A stretch of DNA of 64,000 nt from assembly GCA_002162075.1 (NCBI GenBank), contig CP021423.1:1054001-1118000 (forward strand), in the 5' to 3' direction. Shown piece by piece: positions 1 through 8,847 of the stretch. This DNA is from Armatimonadetes bacterium Uphvl-Ar1. Its GTDB lineage: Bacteria; Armatimonadota; Fimbriimonadia; Fimbriimonadales; Fimbriimonadaceae. Numbering within the stretch: the stretch's first letter is position 1; every line of letters begins with the position of its first letter. The position numbers and the translations under genes were made by a program. The notes under the pieces were generated by a model. It made no database searches and was not told where the DNA came from. It was given only the letters and a program-made list of their open reading frames with translations.

Positions 1-131
1 TGCTCCCAGGCGTTCCGACTCGAAGAGCTTTGGGAACCGCCTCCCGTTGAGAATTGGGCGTGTACCGTTGCGGGTGCAACCATGCCAAGGGCGATGGCGA
101 GGGTACTAACGAGTAGCGTTCGATGCTTCAT
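1..131 (-). CDS. gspD: Secretin-type protein GspD/PilQ, N-terminus only (runs off the window)
   Basis: Only the first 43 codons are inside the window. They start at ATG 131 and encode a Sec signal peptide (MKHRTLLVSTLAIALGMVAP, then a likely cut after VHA-Q) followed by a Ser/Gly-rich stretch. No secretin domain is visible, so the identity rests on position: it is the last gene of a T2SS operon, directly after the PilP/GspC-like gene, where gspD/pilQ normally sits. The start overlaps the 3' end of the upstream gene by 26 bases, which suggests translational coupling. A secretin would form the outer-membrane channel. Inference, moderate confidence. Confidence 0.55.
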   Translation of the reverse strand, partial: MKHRTLLVSTLAIALGMVAPATVHAQFSTGGGSQSSSSRNAWE

Positions 132-768
132 TGTTTGTTGTCCTATTTGATTCAGTTGAATTGTTTTGGGCGTTGGCTTGTGAAATTCCGATTTGACCCG
201 AAAGGGGGTTGAGAGGAGCGTTTTGGGCATTGAGTTCGACGATTGGTCGGTTTTCGAGGAGTGTGAAAAGTTTGGATTCACCCGAGGGTCCGGTCAGAAC
301 GATTGTGTTCGTACTGATATCGGTGAGCGTGGCACTTTTTAAGGTCTGACCAAGCGTGAGGTACTCCCCCTGATTATCGGTTGCGTTTTCCAGGAGGGCC
401 ATCCGTTGACCATCCGCGGTGACGATACCGGTGAGGAACCAGCCATTTTCTCCATTCATGAAATTGGCGGGAATTTGATTCGGGAGTTCGGCGCCTCGAT
501 TAGATTTTTTACCGTCGTCAACAACTGCTGGTTTGAATGCGTTGTTAATGGGTTCATCAAGCCGAGCAAACCGTGCATTTTCATCGTCTTCGGTAAATTT
601 AGACTGCTTTGCCGCTCGGGATGAAGACCGGGTAGAGGAAGCTGATGTTTTTGTCGCTCCTTCGAGCGAGCTTTTGGCATCTGGCTCTGGTTCGGTCATG
701 ATGAAGCCGACAACGCCGATCACGGCGACACCGAGGTACAGGAAAAGGCGCTTATTCGTTGGCTTCAC
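106..768 (-). CDS. GspC/PilP-like inner-membrane T2SS protein
   Basis: A 220-residue protein with a GTG start. It has one N-terminal membrane segment (about residues 7-23), then a Ser/Lys-rich linker, then a compact beta-rich region (about residues 108-170) with GWFLTGIVTADGQRMALLE and TIVLTGPSGE. That layout and the repeated short beta turns resemble the PilP/HR domain of GspC, which links the inner-membrane platform to the secretin. The last 30 residues are Asn/Ser/Thr-rich and probably disordered. It overlaps the PilO-like gene upstream by 17 bases and the secretin gene downstream by 26. The symbol is left blank because GspC and PilP cannot be separated by eye. Confidence 0.6.
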   Translation of the reverse strand: MKPTNKRLFLYLGVAVIGVVGFIMTEPEPDAKSSLEGATKTSASSTRSSSRAAKQSKFTEDDENARFARLDEPINNAFKPAVVDDGKKSNRGAELPNQIPANFMNGENGWFLTGIVTADGQRMALLENATDNQGEYLTLGQTLKSATLTDISTNTIVLTGPSGESKLFTLLENRPIVELNAQNAPLNPLSGQIGISQANAQNNSTESNRTTNNEASNATR

Positions 769-1402
769 GTTTTGCTTCTCCTGGTGCAGACGAACTGGCG
801 GAGGAATCGTTCGGCGATTTTTCGTCCTTTTGGGACGTTTCTTTGGATTTTTCGCTGGATTCTCGAGTTTTTTCGACGACTGGTTGTTTCACGTAGGCAA
901 TTACAGCGACGGTGGCGTTCACTTTGTCAGATTCTTGATCGCTTGAGGAAATCTGCACTTGGCTGACTCCCAAGCGATTTGCCGCGGAATCTAGTGCCCG
1001 TACGAAGTTCGCAACTTGGGGAAATGTCCCGTCTATGAGGAGGACGTAGTTACCTCGGGAGAGGTCTCCATCGGCAACGGGAGTTTGCGGTCGGAAGCTC
1101 TTGAGGTTGACCCCTTGGGCTTTGGCAATCACGCTAATGCTTTGCAAGATTTGCGGGGTGATTGTCTCAGTCTGTCCTTCCCACAGAGCCGGATTCTGTT
1201 TTTTGAGTGACTCTTGTTTGGATAGGTTGAGGTTGAGTTCCTTTTGTGCCTTTTCGAGCCGGAGTTTGCCGGCTCTTTCGGCGATTTCTGGATCAGGCTT
1301 AGGAACGATGAAGAAAAACGTCGCGATCCCGGCAAGGCAGAGGAGCAAAAGAACGGTGAGGATGTTGTAAGTTCGGAGATTGTTGCCTAGTTCGAAGTTC
1401 AT
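752..1402 (-). CDS. PilO/GspM-like T2SS assembly-platform protein
   Basis: A 216-residue bitopic inner-membrane protein. A short cytoplasmic N-terminus precedes a membrane helix at about residues 13-33, a coiled-coil-like Lys/Glu-rich segment (about 40-70), and an alpha/beta ferredoxin-like domain (about 80-180) with the PilO-type stretch VLLIDGTFPQVANFVRALDS. The C-terminal tail is very rich in Ser, Glu and Lys. In T2SS and type IV pili this protein dimerises with GspL/PilN to form the inner-membrane platform. The ATG overlaps the TGA of the GspL-like gene by four bases, so translation is probably coupled. Confidence 0.7.
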   Translation of the reverse strand: MNFELGNNLRTYNILTVLLLLCLAGIATFFFIVPKPDPEIAERAGKLRLEKAQKELNLNLSKQESLKKQNPALWEGQTETITPQILQSISVIAKAQGVNLKSFRPQTPVADGDLSRGNYVLLIDGTFPQVANFVRALDSAANRLGVSQVQISSSDQESDKVNATVAVIAYVKQPVVEKTRESSEKSKETSQKDEKSPNDSSASSSAPGEAKREANE

Positions 1403-2673
1403 CGTGCGCGTCCTCCTCTCGTTTCTTTACGAGGTTCGGCGAGGGGTATGTTTCCGACAACATGAGCAGTAACTGAGAATTGGACAACGGGCGTTTCTCC
1501 GATGTTGTTGTTGTTTGAGAAAGCCAATTTGACTTCACGGAGACGGGGCGTTGCGCTGAGAGTGTCAACGAATGCTGCTACCTGCGCATTACTGAGTGCG
1601 GTTCCTCGTACGGCAAGGTCTTTGCCTCGTTCAATGCTGGCTCCGGTGAGCCAGAGCCCATCTGGCGTGGCATTGGCGGCGATCGTAAGAATGTCACCAA
1701 TTGCTTGTCGGGGTTGAAGTCCATCGCTGACGAGTTGCAATTGCTCTTCGATTTTGGTGGTTTCCGTTCGAATGCGACCGATTTGGGCGTTGATTCGGTC
1801 AACCTTGCCGTTGTAGTCAGTTTGGACTTTGGCGAAAGCGGCGGAATCTTCGTCGTGGGCCATCCAGGTGAAGACTCCAGCGATGAACAGAGAGCCAGCA
1901 AGAAGTCCGACAAGTCGCTTGCGAGCGCCTAGTTTTGCCCCAGCAGCTTTGGCCAAGTCTTCGGGCAGGCGAAGGTTGATGGACGTGGGATGATGGGCAA
2001 CTTTGCTAAGCGGGTGTTCGGAGAAAGTTCGAACGTTGGGGCTGACTAATTCTCGGAGTGAATCGTGAGCGAGTGGAGCGGTTGATGATTGACCACCTGC
2101 GGCGATATTTCGCCGGATTTCTGTATCCATTTCGGCGGTTGTCGTCATGGAATGGGTGACTCGGCTGGAATCGATGTTGCCATGAGTAATGACATCAAAT
2201 GACGTTCCTTCTGCGCAGGGAGCGATCACGAGGGAAGATTTGCCCGGATCTCCGCAAAGAATGGATCCCAATCCAGCCGGAATCATCGATTCGATTTTCG
2301 ATCCAGCGTGTTGGAAGAGTGCCCGTGCTTGCTTGAGCGTTTCAGCGCGGGTTGCAAACACGACAAACTCGCGGCCCTCTGAATCAATGCTCTCGGTGGG
2401 ATGAATGTCAAAGGCAAGTTCGTTGGCTGGAACTGGGAAAAGTTCTTCCAGACGGAACCGAACGAGGTTGCGCACTTCATCAATTTCCAGGTCAGGGAGG
2501 CGAAGACTTCGCTGGAAGTATTGGCGCCTTCCAAGGGCCAGATTGATCCGCTTGGGGCTTCCGATTGCACGAAGTGCTTCGGTAGGGGTGACATGCTGAC
2601 TGATTTGCCCAGATGAGGGATCGAGCGCAAGACAGTTTTCGGGCGACCATTCAATGATGGGTAAGTGACTCAT
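1399..2673 (-). CDS. gspL: GspL-like protein (PilM-type actin fold joined to PilN-type membrane part)
   Basis: A 424-residue protein. Residues 1 to about 245 are cytoplasmic and read like a PilM/GspL actin-like domain, with FRLEELFPVPANELAFDIHP and a later ATRAETLKQAR strand-helix. A membrane helix at about 258-275 (GLLAGSLFIAGVFTW) is followed by a PilN-type coiled coil and ferredoxin-like domain (TPDGLWLTGASIERGKDLAV). GspL normally has this two-part design and recruits the GspE ATPase to the platform. The ATG starts exactly where the gspK stop ends, and the 3' end overlaps the next gene by four bases. Confidence 0.72.
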   Translation of the reverse strand: MSHLPIIEWSPENCLALDPSSGQISQHVTPTEALRAIGSPKRINLALGRRQYFQRSLRLPDLEIDEVRNLVRFRLEELFPVPANELAFDIHPTESIDSEGREFVVFATRAETLKQARALFQHAGSKIESMIPAGLGSILCGDPGKSSLVIAPCAEGTSFDVITHGNIDSSRVTHSMTTTAEMDTEIRRNIAAGGQSSTAPLAHDSLRELVSPNVRTFSEHPLSKVAHHPTSINLRLPEDLAKAAGAKLGARKRLVGLLAGSLFIAGVFTWMAHDEDSAAFAKVQTDYNGKVDRINAQIGRIRTETTKIEEQLQLVSDGLQPRQAIGDILTIAANATPDGLWLTGASIERGKDLAVRGTALSNAQVAAFVDTLSATPRLREVKLAFSNNNNIGETPVVQFSVTAHVVGNIPLAEPRKETRGGRAR

Positions 2674-3921
2674 TTAATTGGGTTCCTCCAGGAGGGATTG
2701 ATCGGACAACGGATCGATTTCCCAGCCCCAGCGGGTGAGAGGATCGCGTTCGATGGGACGGTTCAGTTGGAGGAGTCTCGGTTGACCGTCGACAATGTTG
2801 ACAATGGCTTCAGCGTAAGAGCGGGCGGGGCCGCGCCGCCCTTCGAGTCGAATCAGAAATGTTTGCGACCCAATGGTCAGAAAATCGGCGAGTTGCTGTA
2901 AGGTGTTTGTGCTAATCCCAGGAACTTCTGTGATATCGCCGAGTTGTTCAAATGACCCTTGCCGGGTGAGGATGCCCTGGACTTGATCGTCGGTGATTTC
3001 AGGGATTGTTCGGAGCACTGCTTCTGGTGCCGTATTGACATTGATTTTGCCGTTGAGGAAGTTCTCGGCAGAGATCGTCGCCACATTGAGAATCACCTCC
3101 GCATCTTGAAGATTGAGTCCGTTAACGGCGAAGACTTGATTCAAGCTAGTGAATTGTCCTTGGGTGTTGCGACGCTGAATGATGGCCTGGGCGGCTTGGT
3201 TGGAAATTCCGGCTTGAACGAGTTGAGGATTTTGAGCGATGTTGAGGTTGACTCGCTCTGATCCGTCTTCTCGTCGGTTCGGGGAACGAGATTCGATCGT
3301 GAGAATGTCGATGGGCGCGGGCTGATCTTCGATGTTGCCAGATAAGAGGGCGTTGCCACCGTTGTTCTGAGGCGGGAAGAGGACGTCGGCGGGCGTGAAT
3401 TCGCGGACGAGCAACAGCTCGGAAACGGAGTCAAATCGGCGAAGTTTGACGTTGTAGGGAGTGGTGAGTGTGTTGTAGTACTCGTCTTTTGCTCCAAGTT
3501 GCCTTGGCTGGAGCTGATCTTCGCGCCAGTCGAGGATTGCCGCAACTTGATTTTCGGTGAAATTGAGTTGTTCAAGCTGCTCTTCGGTGGCGGTATTCAA
3601 ATTGACAAACCGAGTCGTGTCGATGATCTGGATACGAACAGAGGAATCTGCCACTGTGAAAGCAATGGAACCAGTTTCGCCTAAATTGAACCATTCATCA
3701 TTCGTTGTGGTGACGTTGATATTTGCGTCAACGAGTGAGGCCATGGCGCGAGAAAGGCCAGCTTGAATTGCCAGTTCAGTCTTCCGGCGATCGATTCGGC
3801 TGGATTCGGACTTGATGTGTGAGTCGAGCCGCAAGCTAAAGCTTGTGACGACAAGGGTCAATATCACCATGGTCGCCAAGGCCAGCATGAACGCGCTCCC
3901 TGATTGCTTGGTGCGTTTCAA
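2674..3921 (-). CDS. gspK: Type II secretion minor pseudopilin GspK
   Basis: A 415-residue protein with a TTG start that overlaps the gspJ stop (TTGA). A short basic N-terminus (MKRTKQSGSAFMLALATMVI) leads into the hydrophobic helix of a pseudopilin, followed by RRKTELAIQAGLSRA, typical of GspK. The large C-terminal region has repeated helix-hairpin-helix-like modules: VNLNTATEEQLEQL (about residue 107), LNIAQNPQLVQAGIS and INVNTAPEAVLRTIP. These are the SAM-like domain inserts that make GspK the largest pseudopilin. GspK caps the pseudopilus with GspI and GspJ, both encoded just upstream. Family assignment is firm. Confidence 0.85.
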   Translation of the reverse strand: MKRTKQSGSAFMLALATMVILTLVVTSFSLRLDSHIKSESSRIDRRKTELAIQAGLSRAMASLVDANINVTTTNDEWFNLGETGSIAFTVADSSVRIQIIDTTRFVNLNTATEEQLEQLNFTENQVAAILDWREDQLQPRQLGAKDEYYNTLTTPYNVKLRRFDSVSELLLVREFTPADVLFPPQNNGGNALLSGNIEDQPAPIDILTIESRSPNRREDGSERVNLNIAQNPQLVQAGISNQAAQAIIQRRNTQGQFTSLNQVFAVNGLNLQDAEVILNVATISAENFLNGKINVNTAPEAVLRTIPEITDDQVQGILTRQGSFEQLGDITEVPGISTNTLQQLADFLTIGSQTFLIRLEGRRGPARSYAEAIVNIVDGQPRLLQLNRPIERDPLTRWGWEIDPLSDQSLLEEPN

Positions 3922-4640
3922 GGTCCGGTACCTCCAGTTGATTCTTGGGTGATGGGATTCTCGGCGGTGACATCGCTGGTTGGAATGCGGAATGTGAGGT
4001 ATTCGGGCTCTTCCTCTTCGCGCTCAAGGGTGAGGCGGACAGCCGGAGGAATACGGCGTGAGCCACCGTTGACTGTGTCCCACGCATCCACCCATTGCGC
4101 TCCATCCCAGAATTCATAGATGACGTTTGTGACGTTAGGGAAGAGGAGGCGTTCGGTTCCCCCTTGTGTGGGGTCTCCGTCGGCGGGGGTTTGAATGCGG
4201 AGGAAAAGTCCAGCGCGATCGTCACCAGGATCGCCGACTGATTGGATATTCAGGCTCACTTCGCTGAGGCCACCTTGCGGCCCAAAACGATCATTGAGGT
4301 CTTCAAAAGTGGAATCCTGATCGAGCAAGAAGCCGCCATCTATCCGGCGGCTGAGAGTGGTGAAGGTGAGAGAGTCAGCCGTTGTTGATTGACCAGTTGC
4401 GTTGGCGGCGACAAAGTAGGTGAGCCGGTCATCGTTGTCATCCGAAACATAAGTGCCCTCCATTAAACTCTCTAGAGTTCGGCGGTTTTGAATTTGGTCT
4501 TGGAATGCATTGAGCCGTTCTGGAGTTTTGCGGCTGTAATCCACAGTGATTTGGTAAGCGGTTGCAATTGACCCGATGAGGAGCAGGGTCATCGTCATGG
4601 CAATGATCAGCTCAATAAAGGTGAAGCCTCTCTTTCGCAC
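3918..4640 (-). CDS. gspJ: Minor pseudopilin, GspJ-like
   Basis: A 240-residue prepilin with a GTG start sharing one base with the TAG of the previous gene. The type III signal KRG/FTFIELIIAMTMTLLL has the conserved Glu at +5, so prepilin peptidase would cut after the Gly. The remainder is a beta-rich pseudopilin head containing SLNIQSVGDPGDDRAGLFLR and a WVDAWDT segment common in GspJ heads. It lies between gspI and gspK, which fits GspJ of the tip complex. Other prepilin assignments cannot be excluded on the signal alone. Confidence 0.75.
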   Translation of the reverse strand: MRKRGFTFIELIIAMTMTLLLIGSIATAYQITVDYSRKTPERLNAFQDQIQNRRTLESLMEGTYVSDDNDDRLTYFVAANATGQSTTADSLTFTTLSRRIDGGFLLDQDSTFEDLNDRFGPQGGLSEVSLNIQSVGDPGDDRAGLFLRIQTPADGDPTQGGTERLLFPNVTNVIYEFWDGAQWVDAWDTVNGGSRRIPPAVRLTLEREEEEPEYLTFRIPTSDVTAENPITQESTGGTGP

Positions 4641-5029
4641 TAGGTGCCTCCCCCTTCGGCGGTTCCGGTTGGTGCGGGAGCGGTGAATACGACCGTGCTG
4701 ATCGAATTTTCGCCTTTGTTTTGGCTCGAAACAGTCAGAGTGAGACCGGTGAGGTTCTCAACTCCGACGTTCGATTCTTGAAGAGACCAAGTGTAGTCAC
4801 GTAGCCGCTCGTCGTCGAATGTTCCTCCGGCCTCGGATTGCCAAGCCTGAGTTGCGATCAATTCTTGGAGTTTTTCGTGAGCGATTCGATCAATGAAGTC
4901 TTTTTCTGCAACGGCGCGTTCGGCACGCATCAGTCCAGAAATTGCTCCGACGAGGGCGGTAATCCCTACAGCGAGGAGAACAGCGGCAACGAGAACTTCG
5001 ACGAGGGTGAAACCGCGCTTAGCCGACAC
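4640..5029 (-). CDS. gspI: Minor pseudopilin, GspI-like
   Basis: A 129-residue prepilin. I place the start at GTG 5029 (VSAKRGFTLVEVLVAAVLL) because GGGGAG lies ten bases upstream. The open frame continues further 5', but that stretch overlaps gspH and looks non-coding. The prepilin signal has Gly/Phe at the cut and Glu +5. RIAHEKLQELIATQAW follows the helix, as in GspI. The start overlaps the gspH 3' end by 11 bases. It would join GspJ and GspK at the pseudopilus tip. Confidence 0.75.
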   Translation of the reverse strand: MSAKRGFTLVEVLVAAVLLAVGITALVGAISGLMRAERAVAEKDFIDRIAHEKLQELIATQAWQSEAGGTFDDERLRDYTWSLQESNVGVENLTGLTLTVSSQNKGENSISTVVFTAPAPTGTAEGGGT

Positions 5030-5585
5030 GTTGTTCAATCTCCCCGGCTTCCCACTCTTCTTCGGCTTGTTCACTGAGAGTGCCTTGAATAATCCGCGTC
5101 GAGCCACTTTGCGGGTTAACGATAAGGAGGAATGTTTGATCGTCTTGGGTGAATTCGAGATAAGCGCGGTCGGCTGATCCGTCTGGATAGAATCCGACTT
5201 GCCATTCATCTTGCGATACGTCTTGCCGATTCAGCTCGTACGTAAGCATCTCGGTAGTGGGTGTAGGTTGAACCGCATCCCTGACCGCGCCGAGTTCGAG
5301 TTCATCGGAATCAGCCCCGTTCGCGATTTGCTCTTCGGTTTGGTCTTCAATAAAATCCCATCCGATTTGGCCATCGGCGTTAAATTTTAGGGCGGTAGCA
5401 CGATTTTGGCGAATGGCTTCGGTTCTTGCTTTTTGGGCGATACTTTCGACGCTTTGTCGGAATCCAATTGCCGCTTGTGACCGCTGGATTGCTCCGATCG
5501 AAGGATACACAGTTGCCGCCAGCAGGATGATCAGAAAGATCACCGTGCTGACTTCAACGATTGTGAATCCTCGGCGTCGCATCAT
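5019..5585 (-). CDS. gspH: Minor pseudopilin, GspH-like
   Basis: A 188-residue prepilin with the signal RRRGFTIVEVSTVIFLIILL. It is followed by the usual GspH helix continuation with an SIAQKARTEAIRQNRA segment, very like the GspH/FimT family. The C-terminal two thirds form a beta-rich, Asp/Glu-rich head. Two adjacent ATG codons could start it, and no strong ribosome-binding site is seen. It sits between gspG and gspI, the normal place for gspH, and its product should join the pseudopilus below the tip complex. Confidence 0.8.
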   Translation of the reverse strand: MMRRRGFTIVEVSTVIFLIILLAATVYPSIGAIQRSQAAIGFRQSVESIAQKARTEAIRQNRATALKFNADGQIGWDFIEDQTEEQIANGADSDELELGAVRDAVQPTPTTEMLTYELNRQDVSQDEWQVGFYPDGSADRAYLEFTQDDQTFLLIVNPQSGSTRIIQGTLSEQAEEEWEAGEIEQRVG

Positions 5586-5596
5586 GGGGGTGGAGA

Positions 5597-6037
5597 CTAT
5601 TCGCCGGATTCGATAACGTCTTCTGCTTCGCCTGTACCACCGGGAGCACCATCGCTTCCGTAGCTGAGAAGTACGAATGACTCATCACCGTCTGGTCCGG
5701 GCCATTCGTAAATGTAAGGGTTGTTCCAAGGATCATTTGGAAGCGGCTTAGTGATATAAGGTCCTTTCCAGCCTTGTGCGTCTGAAGGTTGGGTGCGAAG
5801 CGATTCTAGCCCTTCATCGGATGTGGGATAGTAGCCGACATCAAGTCGGTAAGTGTCCAACATTTTTTGAAGGTTAACGAGATCGCCTTTTGCTTTGGCT
5901 TGCTTGGCATCGGCGGATCGGCTGACAATTCGGGGCACGATCATTGCGGCGAGGATCGCCAAGATGAGCATGACCACGAGAAGCTCGATCAAGGTGAACG
6001 CTTTTCGGGTTTTGGGTGACGTGCGAGGATTTTTCAT
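5597..6037 (-). CDS. gspG: Major pseudopilin GspG
   Basis: A 146-residue protein with a textbook signal (RKAFTLIELLVVMLILAILA) and the conserved GspG head: KGDLVNLQKMLDTYRLDVGYYP, TSDEGLESL and WKGPYITKPLPNDPWNNPY. That last block carries the calcium-site and GspG loop residues and distinguishes the major pseudopilin from type IV pilins. It forms the shaft of the pseudopilus. Unusually for GspG the processed residue before Phe is Ala rather than Gly, although Ala is tolerated in some prepilins. The ATG overlaps the gspF stop by four bases. Confidence 0.9.
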   Translation of the reverse strand: MKNPRTSPKTRKAFTLIELLVVMLILAILAAMIVPRIVSRSADAKQAKAKGDLVNLQKMLDTYRLDVGYYPTSDEGLESLRTQPSDAQGWKGPYITKPLPNDPWNNPYIYEWPGPDGDESFVLLSYGSDGAPGGTGEAEDVIESGE

Positions 6038-7257
6038 TTGACAAGTTCCTGTGCTTGGAAAATGGGGAGCATAACGCTCAGAACGACAAAAGCGACAAAG
6101 GCGCCCATGACGAGAACAATGACGGGCTCGAGGGCAGAAGTGAGGCGGCGGAGGCCTTGTTCGACTTCAAAATCAAGGCTATCTGCGACCCGGGAGAGCA
6201 TTTTTGGAAGATCGCCCGTTTCTTCCCCAATTGCAACCATGTGCGTGAGAACCGGGGGAAATTCACCCGTGTCTTTCATGGCTTGGGCGATGGGAATTCC
6301 TTCCTTGACATCTTGGAGAACCTGGGCTGAAGTGCTGCTAAAGACTCGGTTTCCTGCAGCACGGCCCGAAAGTTCCAAGGCTTCGAGGATATTGACTCCG
6401 CCGTTCACAAGTGTTCCGAGAACACGGGCGTACCGACTGACAACTGACTTTTTGATTATTGATCCGCCGAGAGGCAAATTCATCAGCAATCGATCTTTTG
6501 CGAGGGCACCAGCGGGGGTCGCAACCCACCCTCGAAATGCAAAGAACCCGACAACGAGAGCGATGGTTATGGCGGTTGCATTCCCGGTCAAGAATCCAGT
6601 TGTTGCGAGGAGCACCTTGGTCATAGTGGGAAGACTGTCGCCCATCCCCTCAAAGACTCCGCTCAACCGAGGGACAACGAACGTTAAAAGAAACACGACG
6701 ACGAATATGGCGACGCCAGTGAGGACAGCGGGATAAACGAGGGCCGAAGTGACTTGGGATCGGCGGGCGACTTCACCTTCGAGGAGGTCAGCCATCCGTT
6801 CGGCGGATTCTGAGAACTGCCCTGAAGCTTCACCGGCTCGTAGAGTTTGGGTGTAGACCTCGGGGAAAAGCTTGGAGCCTTGTAAGGCGAGTGAATCACT
6901 CACGGCGAGTCCACCTTGGACTTCTGCTAGAGCACCTTCTGCGGCCTTTGCAAGCGGGAGGGCTTCTGTTTGTTCGGCAAGCACGGTGAGAACGCGGTCT
7001 AGGGGAAGCCCTGCGCTGGAGAGATCAGCCATTCGGCGAGTGAAAAGGGCAAGGTCAGCCCGGTTTGAACGGGCTTTCTTCTTTTCCCCTTCGGAACTGC
7101 GCTTAGTTTCGCTGGTTTTTGCCTGCTCTTTGATATCGAGCAAGAATTTGCCTTCTTTGGTCAGGATAGCTACCGCGGCGTTTTGGTCTGGAGCATCAAG
7201 AACACCATTCCGTTTGCGGCCCGACGCTTCGACGGCGGAGTAAGCAAAAGTAGGCAA
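6034..7257 (-). CDS. gspF: T2SS inner-membrane platform protein GspF
   Basis: A 407-residue protein starting at TTG 7257, with GGGAGG about 11 bases upstream inside the end of gspE. Two GspF domains are visible: the first around residues 70-190 (FTRRMADLSSAGLPLDRVL) and the second around 270-400 (YARVLGTLVNGGVNILEALE). Three membrane helices occur at about 165-190, 220-238 and 375-398. The N-terminal FAYSAVEASGRKRNG block is the usual GspF/PilC leader. GspF is the polytopic rotor that links the GspE ATPase to pseudopilin assembly. Confidence 0.9.
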   Translation of the reverse strand: MPTFAYSAVEASGRKRNGVLDAPDQNAAVAILTKEGKFLLDIKEQAKTSETKRSSEGEKKKARSNRADLALFTRRMADLSSAGLPLDRVLTVLAEQTEALPLAKAAEGALAEVQGGLAVSDSLALQGSKLFPEVYTQTLRAGEASGQFSESAERMADLLEGEVARRSQVTSALVYPAVLTGVAIFVVVFLLTFVVPRLSGVFEGMGDSLPTMTKVLLATTGFLTGNATAITIALVVGFFAFRGWVATPAGALAKDRLLMNLPLGGSIIKKSVVSRYARVLGTLVNGGVNILEALELSGRAAGNRVFSSTSAQVLQDVKEGIPIAQAMKDTGEFPPVLTHMVAIGEETGDLPKMLSRVADSLDFEVEQGLRRLTSALEPVIVLVMGAFVAFVVLSVMLPIFQAQELVK

Positions 7258-7260
7258 AGG

Positions 7261-8847
7261 TTAGATGTCCTCCCTCTGACATACCCGAAGCACTTCTTCG
7301 GCAGTTGTTTGGCCTTCGAGAACGGCGAGACGGCCTTCTCCGAGAAGCGTTCTCATGTTTTGGTGCTTGAGGGCGTGATCTTTGATCGCGCTCGCGGGGG
7401 CATGTTCGACGGTCATCCGCCGAACCTCTTCATCTACTGACATGAGCTCGTAGAGTCCTCGTCGCCCTTTGAATCCTGAGCCGCCGCACTTTTCGCATCC
7501 GGTTCCGGCGCGGAAGGGCGGATTTTTGGGATCGTAGTCGTCCGGTGAAATTCCGATTGCGGCAAGAATTTCGGCTTTCTCAACATAGGGTGCCGAGCAG
7601 TTACTGCAGTTGGTGCGAAGAAGCCGCTGGGCGCAAACGCCAACAATTGAGGATGCGGCGAGGTACGGCTCAACGCCCATATCAAGGAGCCGCGTGATTG
7701 CGCTCGGAGCATCATTCGTGTGCAAGGTGCTAAAAACCAAGTGACCGGTCAGAGCCGCGTGGATGGCGATTTCGGCGGTTTCATGGTCGCGAATTTCCCC
7801 AACCATGATGACATCAGGGTCTTGTCGAACAATTGACCGGAGTCCAGAGGCGAAGGTTAGGCCGATATTGGCGCGCACCTGAATCTGGCCGATGCCCGCA
7901 ACTTGGTATTCGACCGGATCTTCGATGGTGAGTATGTTCAGCTTGGGGCTGTAGATTTCTTGAAGGCTGGCGTAGAGCGTGGTTGATTTACCGGAACCAG
8001 TCGGGCCAGTGACCAGGATCATTCCGTACGGAATGCCGATGACTTTACGGAACGTTTTGAATGTGTCTTCGCGCATTCCAAGTTGGGGAAGCGTGAACAT
8101 GCTAGTTCCTTTGTCGAGGATCCGCATGACGGCGCGCTCACCGTGGACGGTGGGAACGATTGAAACCCGAACGTCAACTTGGCGCGCTCCAATGGTGAGC
8201 TTAATGCGACCATCTTGGGGCAAGCGACGCTCGGCGATGTTGAGTTCGGCAAGAATTTTGAGACGAGAAATGACCGCTGCATGCATCCTCCGGGCGGGGG
8301 ACATTGCATCTTTGAGGATGCCATCGATTCGAAACCGGATTTTGAGTTCCTTTTCGTACGGTTCGACGTGGATGTCACTGACGCCATCGCGAACGGCTTG
8401 AGCGAACATCAGGTTCACCATCTGAACGACGGCAGCCTCTCCAGCAAGTTTTTGGAGGTCGGCAAGGTCGCTGGTTTCGTCGACATCAATAAAGTTAGAT
8501 TCGTCGGCGCCGGAAATGTCCCCGAGCATGCCTTCGAGGTAGCGTTTTTCGAGTTGGTCGCGAATCATCGCCGGGTCGGCAAGGAAGACTTCTACATTCT
8601 TTCCGACGAGGACAGCGAGATCGTCAGTTGCCGAGATGGATTTGAGACTGCCGATGGCGACATTAAGAGTGCCATTTTGGGTTGAGAGGGGAAGAAGTTG
8701 ATGTTTGAGGGCAAAGTCTCGGGGAACAAGATCGATAACATCATTGGACGGCTTGGTTTCTTCAAGATTGATGTAGCCAAATCCAAGATCAGCTGCTTGT
8801 TCGTGTTCGGGAGTAATCGCCACCGTTTGTTTTGTCCTCAAATGCAA
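7261..8847 (-). CDS. gspE: T2SS secretion ATPase GspE
   Basis: A 528-residue cytoplasmic hexameric ATPase that powers pseudopilus extension. From the first in-frame start (TTG 8847): an N1/MshEN-like N-terminus; Walker A GPTGSGKS at 281-288; Asp box TIEDPVEY at 307-314; Walker B VIMVGEIRD at 346-354; His box at about 367-379; and a four-Cys zinc site (C414, C417, C451, C454). The start is doubtful: there is no ribosome-binding site before the TTG. A short frame just upstream with a good GAGG site would fuse in frame if one T were added near 8842 (see the separate entry). First gene of the operon. Confidence 0.92.
   Translation of the reverse strand: MHLRTKQTVAITPEHEQAADLGFGYINLEETKPSNDVIDLVPRDFALKHQLLPLSTQNGTLNVAIGSLKSISATDDLAVLVGKNVEVFLADPAMIRDQLEKRYLEGMLGDISGADESNFIDVDETSDLADLQKLAGEAAVVQMVNLMFAQAVRDGVSDIHVEPYEKELKIRFRIDGILKDAMSPARRMHAAVISRLKILAELNIAERRLPQDGRIKLTIGARQVDVRVSIVPTVHGERAVMRILDKGTSMFTLPQLGMREDTFKTFRKVIGIPYGMILVTGPTGSGKSTTLYASLQEIYSPKLNILTIEDPVEYQVAGIGQIQVRANIGLTFASGLRSIVRQDPDVIMVGEIRDHETAEIAIHAALTGHLVFSTLHTNDAPSAITRLLDMGVEPYLAASSIVGVCAQRLLRTNCSNCSAPYVEKAEILAAIGISPDDYDPKNPPFRAGTGCEKCGGSGFKGRRGLYELMSVDEEVRRMTVEHAPASAIKDHALKHQNMRTLLGEGRLAVLEGQTTAEEVLRVCQREDI

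Noticed and set aside
6038-6736. A 232-residue plus-strand frame inside gspF
   Set aside because: Antisense shadow of a confidently identified membrane protein, rich in Arg and Thr.
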